A DNA stretch of 30,408 nt from the NCBI GenBank assembly GCA_903824155.1, contig CAIJVL010000018.1, forward strand, positions 1 through 30,408, written 5' to 3'. Position numbers and translations under genes: made by a program. The stretch is from Candidatus Adlerbacteria bacterium. Lineage in GTDB: Bacteria; Patescibacteriota; Minisyncoccia; Phycocordibacterales; SBAW01. The notes below the pieces were generated by a model. That model had not been told where the DNA came from. It searched no databases and saw only the letters and a list, made by a program, of their open reading frames with translations. Shown in pieces: positions 8,044 to 14,059 of this stretch (position 1 is its first letter; every line of letters starts with the position of its first letter).

Positions 8044-8224
8044 AAAAGTGCATGCCGACGATTGCCTGATCAATATCCCTGGACATGCTCTGGAACTTGT
8101 CCCGGCTTGGGTTGCCGGCTACGAAAAGAAGCCTTTCATATTGGACACTCCGGACAAAGAAACGGCTTACCGAATGGGCCAGCGTTCCTTGGACTATCTC
8201 GACCAATTTTTCGCTGTCGCTTGA
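7994..8224 (+). CDS. small Cys-containing protein of unknown function
   Basis: 76 residues, soluble, with CAYCG at residues 8-12 and a further Cys about 13 residues later (HADDC), which could make a small metal site or half zinc ribbon. The rest (LVPAWVAGYEKKPFILDTP, then a helical end) shows no domain I know. The start at 7994 is chosen because AGAGG lies 8 nt upstream; an in-frame TTG at 7976 would add six residues. Unlike most genes in this window it is SD-led and comes after two SD-led mini-ORFs. It is followed by the CCTGCC palindrome and a strong terminator, so its transcript ends near 8297. The reading frame could be real or part of a regulatory leader; I favour real. Confidence 0.55.
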   Translation: MPLAWGTCAYCGADRDEKVHADDCLINIPGHALELVPAWVAGYEKKPFILDTPDKETAYRMGQRSLDYLDQFFAVA

Positions 8225-8235
8225 GTTTCAGTTTC

Positions 8236-8255
8236 CCTGCCTACCGGCAGGCAGG
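8236..8255. repeat. CCTGCC/GGCAGG palindromic repeat
   Basis: The 20-mer CCTGCCTACCGGCAGGCAGG has near-perfect dyad symmetry (arms CCTGCC and GGCAGG around a CCGG core). Elements of this type are widely dispersed in intergenic regions of Parcubacteria and Microgenomates genomes; its role is unknown. Only this copy is present in the window. Confidence 0.65.
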
Positions 8256-8266
8256 CGCCCAACAAC

Positions 8267-8297
8267 AAAAAGTCCCGCATGCGGGGCTTTTTCTTTT
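8267..8297 (+). terminator. rho-independent terminator after the 76-residue gene
   Basis: AAAAAGTCCCGC pairs with GCGGGGCTTTTT with a very small AT centre (one T-G pair), then CTTTT follows. The A-tract and T-tract make it usable in both directions. The same arms recur at 18511-18544 in inverted orientation. Confidence 0.85.
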
Positions 8298-8340
8298 ACT
8301 CGTGCGCCAAGGGCATTTTTAGTGTAAGGTAAGGAACATT

Positions 8341-8430
8341 GGAGAGTTGCCAGAGCGGTCGAATGGAGCAACCTGCTAAGTTGTTGACCGGGAAACCGGT
8401 CCGAGGGTTCGAATCCCTCACTCTCCGCCA
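8341..8430 (+). tRNA. tRNA-Ser(GCU) with encoded CCA
   Basis: The acceptor arms GGAGAGT (8341-8347) and ACTCTCC (8420-8426) pair perfectly, G8427 is the discriminator and CCA is encoded at 8428-8430. The anticodon loop CTGCTAA gives GCU, reading AGC and AGU. A long variable arm (TTGACCGGGAAACCGGTCC region) identifies the serine type II structure, and the T-arm GAGGGTTCGAATCCCTC is canonical. It is flanked upstream by the terminator at 8267-8297 and downstream by a hairpin that repeats its 3' end. Confidence 0.97.
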
Positions 8431-8475
8431 GCAAAAATGAAACGCCGTAAGGCGTCTTTTTTGTTGGCGGAGAGT
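8420..8475 (+). terminator. terminator hairpin nested in a long inverted repeat of the tRNA 3' end
   Basis: The inner hairpin ACGCC-gtaa-GGCGT (8442-8455) followed by CTTTTTT is a standard terminator for the tRNA. Around it, 8420-8437 pairs with 8458-8475 over 18 positions with only one G-T pair; the left arm is the tRNA acceptor strand plus CCA, the right arm is its reverse complement TGGCGGAGAGT. The outer pairing would compete with the acceptor stem. Confidence 0.8.
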
Positions 8476-8510
8476 AATATAAAAAGACCGCCGGTTTTTT
8501 TCGAATATGC

Positions 8511-8522
8511 TATGCTAGCCCC
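8511..8522 (+). promoter_or_regulatory. extended -10 for leaderless transcript
   Basis: TGC followed by TATGCT (8511-8516) lies 6 nt before the ATG at 8523, with no SD in between. The arrangement matches TGnTAnnnT extended -10 elements and implies transcription starting at the start codon. Confidence 0.5.
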
Positions 8523-8972
8523 ATGTTCCTCCATGAGTATCGCGGGTCTCATAATTTCTTCTTGCGCTATTTTGTAGCGGCGCCTTTGATTTGGCTTATG
8601 ATCGTGCCGGTGGTTATTGCTGATATCTTTATTGAAATCTATCACCGCATCGCCTTCCCTATTTACGGAATACCGTACGTAAAGAGAAGTGAGTATATAA
8701 AGGTGGTCGACCGCGCCAAGCTGCCCTACCTTACTGTTTGGGAAAGAGTAGGCTGCGCGTACTGCGGTTACGTCAACGGCTGGCTGCATTATGCGTCGGT
8801 CATTGCCGGCAGGACCGAAAGTTATTTTTGCGCAATAGCGCATCTGGAGACCAAAGGATACCAGCCCACCGAGCACGAAAAATTCTTTATGAAATATGGG
8901 GACGAAGCCGCGCTCAAAAAGCGCTATTTTATGCACGAGCTTACGTATGGACCCGAATCTACAACTGATTAA
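8523..8972 (+). CDS. conserved membrane-associated protein with YCGYxNG motif
   Basis: 149 residues. One N-terminal hydrophobic segment (about 14-36, FLRYFVAAPLIWLMIVPVVI) is followed by a soluble part with a strongly conserved-looking core: DRAKLPYLTVWERVGCAYCG (about 62-81), then YVNGWLHYASVIAGRTESYF and a third Cys before AIAHLE. I recognise this CxYCGYxNG pattern from uncharacterised proteins in several phyla, without a known function; the three cysteines and nearby His residues suggest a metal or redox site facing the cytoplasm. Its 3' end overlaps the next gene by 26 bp in another frame, implying co-expression. The start is set by the -10 box 6 nt upstream. Confidence 0.75.
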   Translation: MFLHEYRGSHNFFLRYFVAAPLIWLMIVPVVIADIFIEIYHRIAFPIYGIPYVKRSEYIKVVDRAKLPYLTVWERVGCAYCGYVNGWLHYASVIAGRTESYFCAIAHLETKGYQPTEHEKFFMKYGDEAALKKRYFMHELTYGPESTTD

Positions 8973-9441
8973 GTTTGAGCGCACCGACGTTTGGCGCGAG
9001 GGCAAGTGGCTCGATTTGTGGAGCGTCGTGCACTTTCTCTCCGGCGTATCAGTAGCTTTTAGTTTTTATCTCTTGCACTTTGGCGCTTTGGCGTCTGTAG
9101 CGCTGGCATTTGTGGGGCTGGTTGCATACGAGATGTGGGAGGTGATCGTTAAAATAGAAGAGACGCCGACAAACCGGTTTATGGACGTGGTAGTTGGCAT
9201 GACCAGTTTTGTGCCGGCATTTTTTATCATGGCGCCGCGCCTGACCGCGCAGCAGTTTGCGTACGCGTTTGTGCTGGTCCTTTTGGTAAATATCCTCTCC
9301 AGCATGATAGGCTGGCGCGCCTCGCAAAAGGCGGCCGAGCTGCAAAAGCGCATGCGCCAGCGCTACGAGTCCGAGCGCAAAAAACTGTTAAAGCAAAAAA
9401 CGCATTTAAAGGAGAGGTTTAAGCACGGGCATAGGTTTTAG
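8947..9441 (+). CDS. multi-pass membrane protein of unknown function
   Basis: 164 residues. Four hydrophobic segments (about 23-40, 46-65, 80-100, 105-125) are followed by a charged, helical cytoplasmic tail rich in Lys and Arg (QKRMRQRYESERKKLLKQKT). Motifs DLWSVVHFLSG and AYEMWEVI place a His and a Glu-Trp-Glu set in the membrane, which recalls VanZ/DUF2585-like small membrane proteins, though I cannot confirm membership. The ATG at 8947 lies inside the previous gene (26-bp overlap), so translation is probably coupled. The 3' end overlaps the convergent primase-polymerase gene by 23 bp with no terminator between them. Confidence 0.7.
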   Translation: MDPNLQLIKFERTDVWREGKWLDLWSVVHFLSGVSVAFSFYLLHFGALASVALAFVGLVAYEMWEVIVKIEETPTNRFMDVVVGMTSFVPAFFIMAPRLTAQQFAYAFVLVLLVNILSSMIGWRASQKAAELQKRMRQRYESERKKLLKQKTHLKERFKHGHRF

Positions 9442-10276
9442 GCAGCGTGCCGCCCTTTTGCAGCACTAACTTCCACAAATCTCCTTTTTTCTCCAGGCGT
9501 TTAAAAATAGTTTTTATCGTAAATTTCTTCGGATCCAATCCCTTTTTTACCTCACTCCACAAGAGTGGCGTCGAAACAGTCGCGTCGGGCGTTGGCCGCA
9601 ACGAGTATGCGCACACTACCGTTTGCCCTTTGGAGTTGCGCGTATAGTCCAAATACACGCGCCCTTTTCGCTTATTAATGCGCTGTTCAAGCGTGGTTAT
9701 ATCGAGCAGCTGGCGGTTTACTTCTTGTGATACCTCAAGCGCAAAGGCGCGTACTTTTTCGTACGTATATTTTGCACCAAGCGGCGCATACACATGGAGC
9801 CCTCGCTTGCCGGATGTTTTGCACACGTTTGGTATGCCCTTCGAATCTAAGATTGCATGATAGGTTTGCGCAACTTTGATTAAATCGTCAAAGGTGCTGC
9901 GCGTACCGGGGTCGATGTCAAAAATTAAGTAGTCGGGTTTGTCGAGCTTTTGAACGCGCGCGGCAAAAGGGTGCATCTCTATCGACCCCAAGTCTGCCAA
10001 GTACAACAGTGTCTGTTTGTTTTGACACACCGCATAGCGTACGTTTTTGCCGGTACTGGCCGCGCGTATCGTAACTGTTTTTACAAAGCCGGGGATCTTT
10101 TGATTGCCCAGATTTTTTTGGAAAAAATGTATACCCTCAATCCCTTCGGGGTAGCGATTGAGCGCCACCGGCCGGTCTTTAAGATACGGCAGCAAAACCT
10201 TGGCGATTTTTTCGTAGTAGTTGAGCAGGTCTGCTTTGGTATATTTTTTTTCCGGCCAGAGTATTTTGGATTTCAT
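9419..10276 (-). CDS. LigD-type primase-polymerase domain protein
   Basis: 285 residues, a stand-alone version of the polymerase domain (archaeo-eukaryotic primase superfamily) of bacterial LigD, which fills gaps with (deoxy)ribonucleotides at double-strand breaks. The metal-binding motif is FDIDPG with D120 and D122; motif II is TSGKRGLHVY with H161; the third acidic motif is VYLDYTRN with D210. The N-terminal DRPVALNRYPEGI and FFQKN are also typical. It overlaps the ligase gene by 4 bp (ATGA), so both parts of LigD are made from one transcript as two proteins. No Ku gene and no 3'-phosphoesterase domain are seen in the window. Fold and residues are clear; use in end joining is inferred. Confidence 0.92.
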   Translation of the reverse strand: MKSKILWPEKKYTKADLLNYYEKIAKVLLPYLKDRPVALNRYPEGIEGIHFFQKNLGNQKIPGFVKTVTIRAASTGKNVRYAVCQNKQTLLYLADLGSIEMHPFAARVQKLDKPDYLIFDIDPGTRSTFDDLIKVAQTYHAILDSKGIPNVCKTSGKRGLHVYAPLGAKYTYEKVRAFALEVSQEVNRQLLDITTLEQRINKRKGRVYLDYTRNSKGQTVVCAYSLRPTPDATVSTPLLWSEVKKGLDPKKFTIKTIFKRLEKKGDLWKLVLQKGGTLPKTYARA

Positions 10277-11211
10277 AGTTTCTTTTCGCGCTCGCGGATT
10301 ACTTGTAACGCGCTTTTATCGTCGCGCAACCCCACAAATGCCGGGTGGCGCATCTCGCCCCCAGTAGTCCACTCAGTAAACTTTACTTCTCCAACGAGCT
10401 TGGGGCTTACCCAGGTAGTCTCGGCTTCGCTGGGGACCTTCTCTATCACGGGCTTTTTGCTCGTAACCAGCGGCGAGAGTTTTGCATGGATAGACCTGAG
10501 CATTGCTGCATCAAAGCCGGTGCCGGCGCGCCCGACATAGTGCCAGCGTTTACCGTCACGCACTGCCAAGACCAGCGCGCCAAAATATTTGCGGCTGCGG
10601 CGCGGCTTGGTAAAACCTACGATCACCACCTCCTGCTCATGCGCGGTTTTTATCTTGAGCCACTCGCGAGTGCGTTTGCCCGAGTAGTACAGCCCCGCCG
10701 CGCGCTTGGCCATGATGCCTTCAAGGTTTTTCTTTTTTGCTTCTGTAAAGAACTTAGTACCGTTTGTAAATTGGTGCCCGCTGTATCGCAGTAGCGGAGT
10801 TACAGGCACCATGGTCTCGAGCAATGCTTTGCGCTCAAGGAGCGTTTTTTTGCGCAGATCTTTGCCGTCCAAAAACAACAAGTCAAACACGCAGTATTGC
10901 AGCCTTGCTTTTGTATTGAGCGCATTTTGTAGCAGCTGGAAACGCGAGCGGCCTTTGCGGTCGAGCGCCACCAGCTCGCCGTCGATTACCGTGCTTTGTT
11001 TTGTTTTTTGCTTTATCTTTGTGAGCGCTTTTGCCACGACCGGGTAGCGGCCTGTTACGTTGGTGCCATTGCGCGAATAAAGCGTCACCTTCCCCTTTTC
11101 TAGTACGGAAATTACCCTGAAGCCGTCCCATTTTGTCTCAAACACCCACGCCTTATCGTTAAAAGGCTTATCTATGAGGGTCGCCAGCATGGGTTGGTAC
11201 CGTTTTAACAT
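10273..11211 (-). CDS. ATP-dependent DNA ligase (LigD ligase part)
   Basis: 312 residues: adenylation domain plus OB-fold. The nucleophile motif is ETKWDGFR with K27; further ligase motifs are YSRNGTNVTGRYP (motif Ia/III area), VIDGELVAL, and LEGIMAKRAAGLY with the motif V pattern REWLKIK. The OB domain begins with VVIVGFTKPRRSRKYFGALV, exactly as in LigD proteins. It is the first gene of the pair and is followed by the polymerase with an ATGA overlap. GAGGA lies 6 nt before its ATG, making it one of the few genes here with a fair SD; TACAAT also ends 9 nt before the ATG. It is divergent from the flavin-binding gene (43 bp gap). Confidence 0.94.
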   Translation of the reverse strand: MLKRYQPMLATLIDKPFNDKAWVFETKWDGFRVISVLEKGKVTLYSRNGTNVTGRYPVVAKALTKIKQKTKQSTVIDGELVALDRKGRSRFQLLQNALNTKARLQYCVFDLLFLDGKDLRKKTLLERKALLETMVPVTPLLRYSGHQFTNGTKFFTEAKKKNLEGIMAKRAAGLYYSGKRTREWLKIKTAHEQEVVIVGFTKPRRSRKYFGALVLAVRDGKRWHYVGRAGTGFDAAMLRSIHAKLSPLVTSKKPVIEKVPSEAETTWVSPKLVGEVKFTEWTTGGEMRHPAFVGLRDDKSALQVIREREKKL

Positions 11212-11240
11212 GTTGTCCTCATTGTACTCCTGTTGCGTGG

Positions 11241-11254
11241 TAGTATGTGGGCAT
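11241..11254 (+). promoter_or_regulatory. extended -10 for leaderless transcript
   Basis: TGG plus TAGTAT (11241-11246) lies 8 nt before the ATG at 11255. No SD is present. The same TAGTAT plus 8 nt arrangement is found before the SDR gene at 12308. Confidence 0.5.
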
Positions 11255-11728
11255 ATGGATACCGAACTTGATCACTCCACAGCAGACGCTCTGGCCTTCC
11301 TTAAAAGGAACAAAACAGGGGTGCTGGCTACCATGGCAGGCGATTACAATCTCCACGCCAGCATGGTCTACTACACCGCGGACGACGATTTCAATATTTA
11401 TATTCTTACCCAAATAGATTCTCGCAAATACAAAGCACTGCAGCAGCATCCGCAGGTTGCGTTTACCATTTCTTCCTCTGAAATTCCGCAGACGCTGCAG
11501 ATAGAGGGTATGGCGATGGACATATCGCTTGACGAAGAAGAGGGAAAGAAGAGAGACGAGTTGTTTGATATTTTAAATTCCAACCCGCAATTTTATGCGC
11601 CAATAACCAAGCTCGACCCATCAGAGCTGGTGATGGTCTGGATCCGCCCTACCTGGATACGCTGGGCGGACTACGCGTTCGAACAAGTCGGCAACCGCCA
11701 CACATTCAAGGAGATTCCGGTCAAATAG
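11255..11728 (+). CDS. pyridoxamine 5'-phosphate oxidase-like flavin-binding protein
   Basis: 157 residues with a split-barrel FMN-binding fold. The N-terminal LAFLKRNKTGVLATMAGDYNL and following SMVYYTADDDFNIYILTQ are typical of the pyridoxamine-phosphate-oxidase-like family, as are DSRKYKALQQHPQVAFTIS and LQIEGMAMDIS. Members include PNP oxidase, heme-degrading and F420- or flavin-dependent reductases; this short form cannot be assigned a substrate. The C-terminal WIRPTWIRWADY is also family-like. The ATG at 11255 is chosen because an upstream in-frame start would run into the ligase promoter and a -10 box ends 8 nt before this one. Convergent with the LOG-like gene, 4 bp between stops. Confidence 0.85.
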   Translation: MDTELDHSTADALAFLKRNKTGVLATMAGDYNLHASMVYYTADDDFNIYILTQIDSRKYKALQQHPQVAFTISSSEIPQTLQIEGMAMDISLDEEEGKKRDELFDILNSNPQFYAPITKLDPSELVMVWIRPTWIRWADYAFEQVGNRHTFKEIPVK

Positions 11729-11732
11729 TTTT

Positions 11733-12272
11733 TTATTGCTCCCTGCAGGCTTCGATAGCCAAGCGCACCGCCTCCTTCGGGGTTTCTGCGCGGAGGATCT
11801 GTACCCGCTTGCGCACGTCCATATACTCGCCCGCCAGCCGCTCGGCCCAACCGCCGGTCCCGGCAAGCGCGATAATGGGCGTGTTCATTTGATACGCAAT
11901 GGCAACTTCAGTGAGCGTCCCTGCCCCGCCACCAAGCATAATAATGACGTCGCATGAGTGGACAAGGACGAATTCGCGGCCGCCGCCGCGCTCCGAGCCG
12001 GTGGCGATTATCACGTCGGCGCTTTCTTTCCCGTAGATGACGCGGCGGTCGCGCCCGTAGGTAACACCAACGCACAGGCCGCCGGCCGCTTTGGCGGCGC
12101 GTGCTGCAACGTTGGGCAAAGTGTCGGTGTCCCGGTTGGCGCCGTATATCAAAATGTGCCCGGCGCCCGCAATGTGCGTTCCTATTGATGCCGCCAGCGT
12201 CTCAAGTTCCGGCGGATAGTGCTGGTCGGAAGCGGAGCCCATAACTCCTATTTGCAGTCTTTTGGTATTCAT
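11733..12272 (-). CDS. LOG-like Rossmann-fold nucleotide-binding protein (TIGR00725-type)
   Basis: 179 residues, Rossmann-like fold. It carries QIGVMGSASDQ at the N-terminus, GHILIYGANRDTDTLPNVAARAAK, a GRD/R region, and LGGGAGTLTEVAIAYQMN near residue 115, the variant of the PGGxGTxxE phosphate-binding motif of lysine-decarboxylase-like (LOG/MoCo-carrier) proteins. LOG enzymes cleave cytokinin ribotides or related nucleotide monophosphates; the TIGR00725 branch has no proven reaction. A TGC-TAGGAT extended -10 ends 7 nt before its ATG on the minus strand and no SD is present. It is divergent from the SDR gene with 35 bp between start codons. Confidence 0.82.
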   Translation of the reverse strand: MNTKRLQIGVMGSASDQHYPPELETLAASIGTHIAGAGHILIYGANRDTDTLPNVAARAAKAAGGLCVGVTYGRDRRVIYGKESADVIIATGSERGGGREFVLVHSCDVIIMLGGGAGTLTEVAIAYQMNTPIIALAGTGGWAERLAGEYMDVRKRVQILRAETPKEAVRLAIEACREQ

Positions 12273-12279
12273 GGGATTT

Positions 12280-12307
12280 ATCCTAGCATCTGTTAGTATG
12301 AACTCAT
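12280..12307. promoter_or_regulatory. divergent leaderless promoters between the LOG-like and SDR genes
   Basis: Minus strand: TAGGAT (12285 to 12280), preceded by TGC, is 7 nt from the LOG-like ATG. Plus strand: TAGTAT (12294-12299), preceded by TGT, is 8 nt from the SDR ATG. No SD is found for either gene. The two -10 boxes are back to back with 8 bp between them. Confidence 0.5.
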
Positions 12308-13102
12308 ATGGAACCTACCCCTCTTGCCCAAGTGGTAAGCCTTTCATCAAAGGTTGCAATAGTAACCGGCGGCGCGATGGGCATCGGCTTCGGCATTGCC
12401 TACCGCCTTGCCGAAGCGGGCGCGTCGGTCGTGATTGCCGACGCGAACAAAGCAGCGGCTGAAGAGGCCGCCGCAAAGCTTGCAGCGCGTGGGTGGCAGG
12501 CGAGCGCGCTCGAAGTCGACGTATCGAACGCGGCGCAGGTGGGAACAATGGTCGAGGCGGCAGTCAAAACGTATGGCGGCGTGGATATTCTGGTAAACAA
12601 TGCCGGTATCTACCCAACCACTCCGGTAATGCAGATGCAGGAAAAAGATTTTGACCGGATACTTTCGATAAACCTCAAAGGCGTGTTTCTTGCCACGCAA
12701 GCGGTGGCAGCGCAGATGATCGCGCAAGGCAAAGGCGGTAAAATACTAAACATTACTTCGGTAGACGCGCTGCATCCGTCGATGGTCGGGCTTGCGGCGT
12801 ATGACGCCTCCAAGCACGGCGTGTGGGGCTTTACCAAAAATGTCGCGCTCGAGCTGGCGCCGCATAAGATATGGGTCAACGCCATCGCGCCCGGCCCGGT
12901 GCGCACCCCAGGCACCGGCGCGGGCAAAATGAGCCCGCAAGAAATGGAAGTGACGATGAAGCCCCTTCTCGAGAAGATACCGATGCATCGCATGGGCGAG
13001 CCCGATGATATCGGCAAGGCCGCGCTCTTTTTGGCGTCGGACCTCTCGAGCTACATGACCGGCTCACAGATTGTGGTCGATGGCGGCGTCCTGCTCTCAT
13101 AA
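12308..13102 (+). CDS. short-chain dehydrogenase/reductase
   Basis: 264 residues, classical SDR. The cofactor motif TGGAMGIG is at residues 20-27, followed by Asp in VVIADANK, which favours NAD(H) over NADP(H). NNAGIYP is near 98, the catalytic Ser is at about 151 (NITSVDA), Tyr at 165 and Lys at 169 (YDASK). The end FLASDLSSYMTGSQIVVDGG is typical of 3-oxoacyl-ACP-reductase and glucose/sorbitol dehydrogenase-like SDRs. The substrate cannot be told from sequence; fatty acid synthesis is unlikely in an organism of this type, so a polyol, sugar or alcohol is more probable. It is followed by the transporter gene after 7 bp, suggesting a two-gene operon. Confidence 0.9.
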   Translation: MEPTPLAQVVSLSSKVAIVTGGAMGIGFGIAYRLAEAGASVVIADANKAAAEEAAAKLAARGWQASALEVDVSNAAQVGTMVEAAVKTYGGVDILVNNAGIYPTTPVMQMQEKDFDRILSINLKGVFLATQAVAAQMIAQGKGGKILNITSVDALHPSMVGLAAYDASKHGVWGFTKNVALELAPHKIWVNAIAPGPVRTPGTGAGKMSPQEMEVTMKPLLEKIPMHRMGEPDDIGKAALFLASDLSSYMTGSQIVVDGGVLLS

Positions 13103-13109
13103 GGTACGT

Positions 13110-14015
13110 ATGTGGCTCCTTTTTGCATTTGCAGGTCCTATACTGTGGGCCGCATCGACCCATATCGACAAATATCTCGTTGAGCGCTATTTCAAAAATA
13201 GCGATACGGCGGTACTGATGGTATTTACCGCTTGGATAGGGGTTATCATGCTGCCGTTCATATGGTATTTCGAACCTTCAGTGCTTAGCTTGCCGCCGCT
13301 GGACATTGCCGTAATGATCGCCTCCGGCATTTTATACATGGGCGCGATGCTTTTTTATCTGCAAGCCATACAATCGGCCGAGGCCTCCGTGGTCGCGCCG
13401 CTTTTTCAGACTTCAACTCTTTTTACCTTTGCACTCGGCTATCTTATCTTAGGAGAGACGCTCAGTTTGCTGAACGCCGCCGGCGCCGCACTTATACTAA
13501 TAGGAGCATTGCTGCTGTCTCTCGACACTTCATTTCACTTCCGCAAACTAAAATGGCGGCTGTTGCTGCTTATGCTCTTGTGCACCTTTGTGCTCGCCCT
13601 CTCGAGCGTCCTTTTTAAATACTTCGCGGTGCGCGAGGAATTTTGGAGCACGACCTTCTGGACCTATGTAGGCGAGGCCCTCTTTGGCGCGGGGATCCTT
13701 GCGATACCGCGCTATCTGCGGCAATTCACGGCGCTCCTCAAAACCAATACGGCTGCACTGCTTGCCGTTAATGGCGCAAACGAGCTTATTAATCTTGGCG
13801 GAGGATTAGGAGTGCGATTCGCCTCCCTTTTGGCACCGGTGGCACTTGTCTCGGCCGTATCGTCGACGACGACTCTCTTTGTTTTTATCTTTGGTGTCCT
13901 GCTTACCCTGTTCCTGCCCCAGCTTGCGAACGAGGATATGTCCTGGAAAAATCTTATACAAAAGGGCGCGGCGGCAGTGTTGGTAGCAGCGGGAGTAGTG
14001 TTGGCCAACCTGTGA
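13110..14015 (+). CDS. EamA/DMT-family transporter
   Basis: 301 residues with ten hydrophobic segments in two five-helix repeats, the usual layout of drug/metabolite transporters. Segment ends such as LFQTSTLFTFALGYLILGET (near residue 110) and the matching second-half region ALVSAVSSTTTLFVFIFGV (near 250) are typical of EamA repeats. It would export or import a small metabolite, substrate unknown. The start ATG 13110 is chosen because AAGG lies 5 nt upstream and the gene then begins 7 bp after the SDR stop; a longer reading would overlap the SDR. Likely co-transcribed with the SDR, so the SDR substrate or product might be the cargo; this is only contextual. Confidence 0.88.
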   Translation: MWLLFAFAGPILWAASTHIDKYLVERYFKNSDTAVLMVFTAWIGVIMLPFIWYFEPSVLSLPPLDIAVMIASGILYMGAMLFYLQAIQSAEASVVAPLFQTSTLFTFALGYLILGETLSLLNAAGAALILIGALLLSLDTSFHFRKLKWRLLLLMLLCTFVLALSSVLFKYFAVREEFWSTTFWTYVGEALFGAGILAIPRYLRQFTALLKTNTAALLAVNGANELINLGGGLGVRFASLLAPVALVSAVSSTTTLFVFIFGVLLTLFLPQLANEDMSWKNLIQKGAAAVLVAAGVVLANL

Positions 14016-14059
14016 GTGGCGCCTTTCCTTACATGCAAACGTATGTTCATATATAAGGT

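Noticed and set aside
8228..8434. Minus-strand ORF of 68 codons beginning MLAESEGFEPSDRF
   Set aside because: It is the antisense translation of the tRNA-Ser gene and the adjoining terminator and palindrome; the AESEGFEPS string is a known false protein arising from tRNA genes.
8341..8475. Phage or island attachment site at the tRNA 3' end
   Set aside because: The repeated tRNA end is inverted and only 35 bp away, not a direct repeat flanking inserted genes, and there is no integrase in the window.
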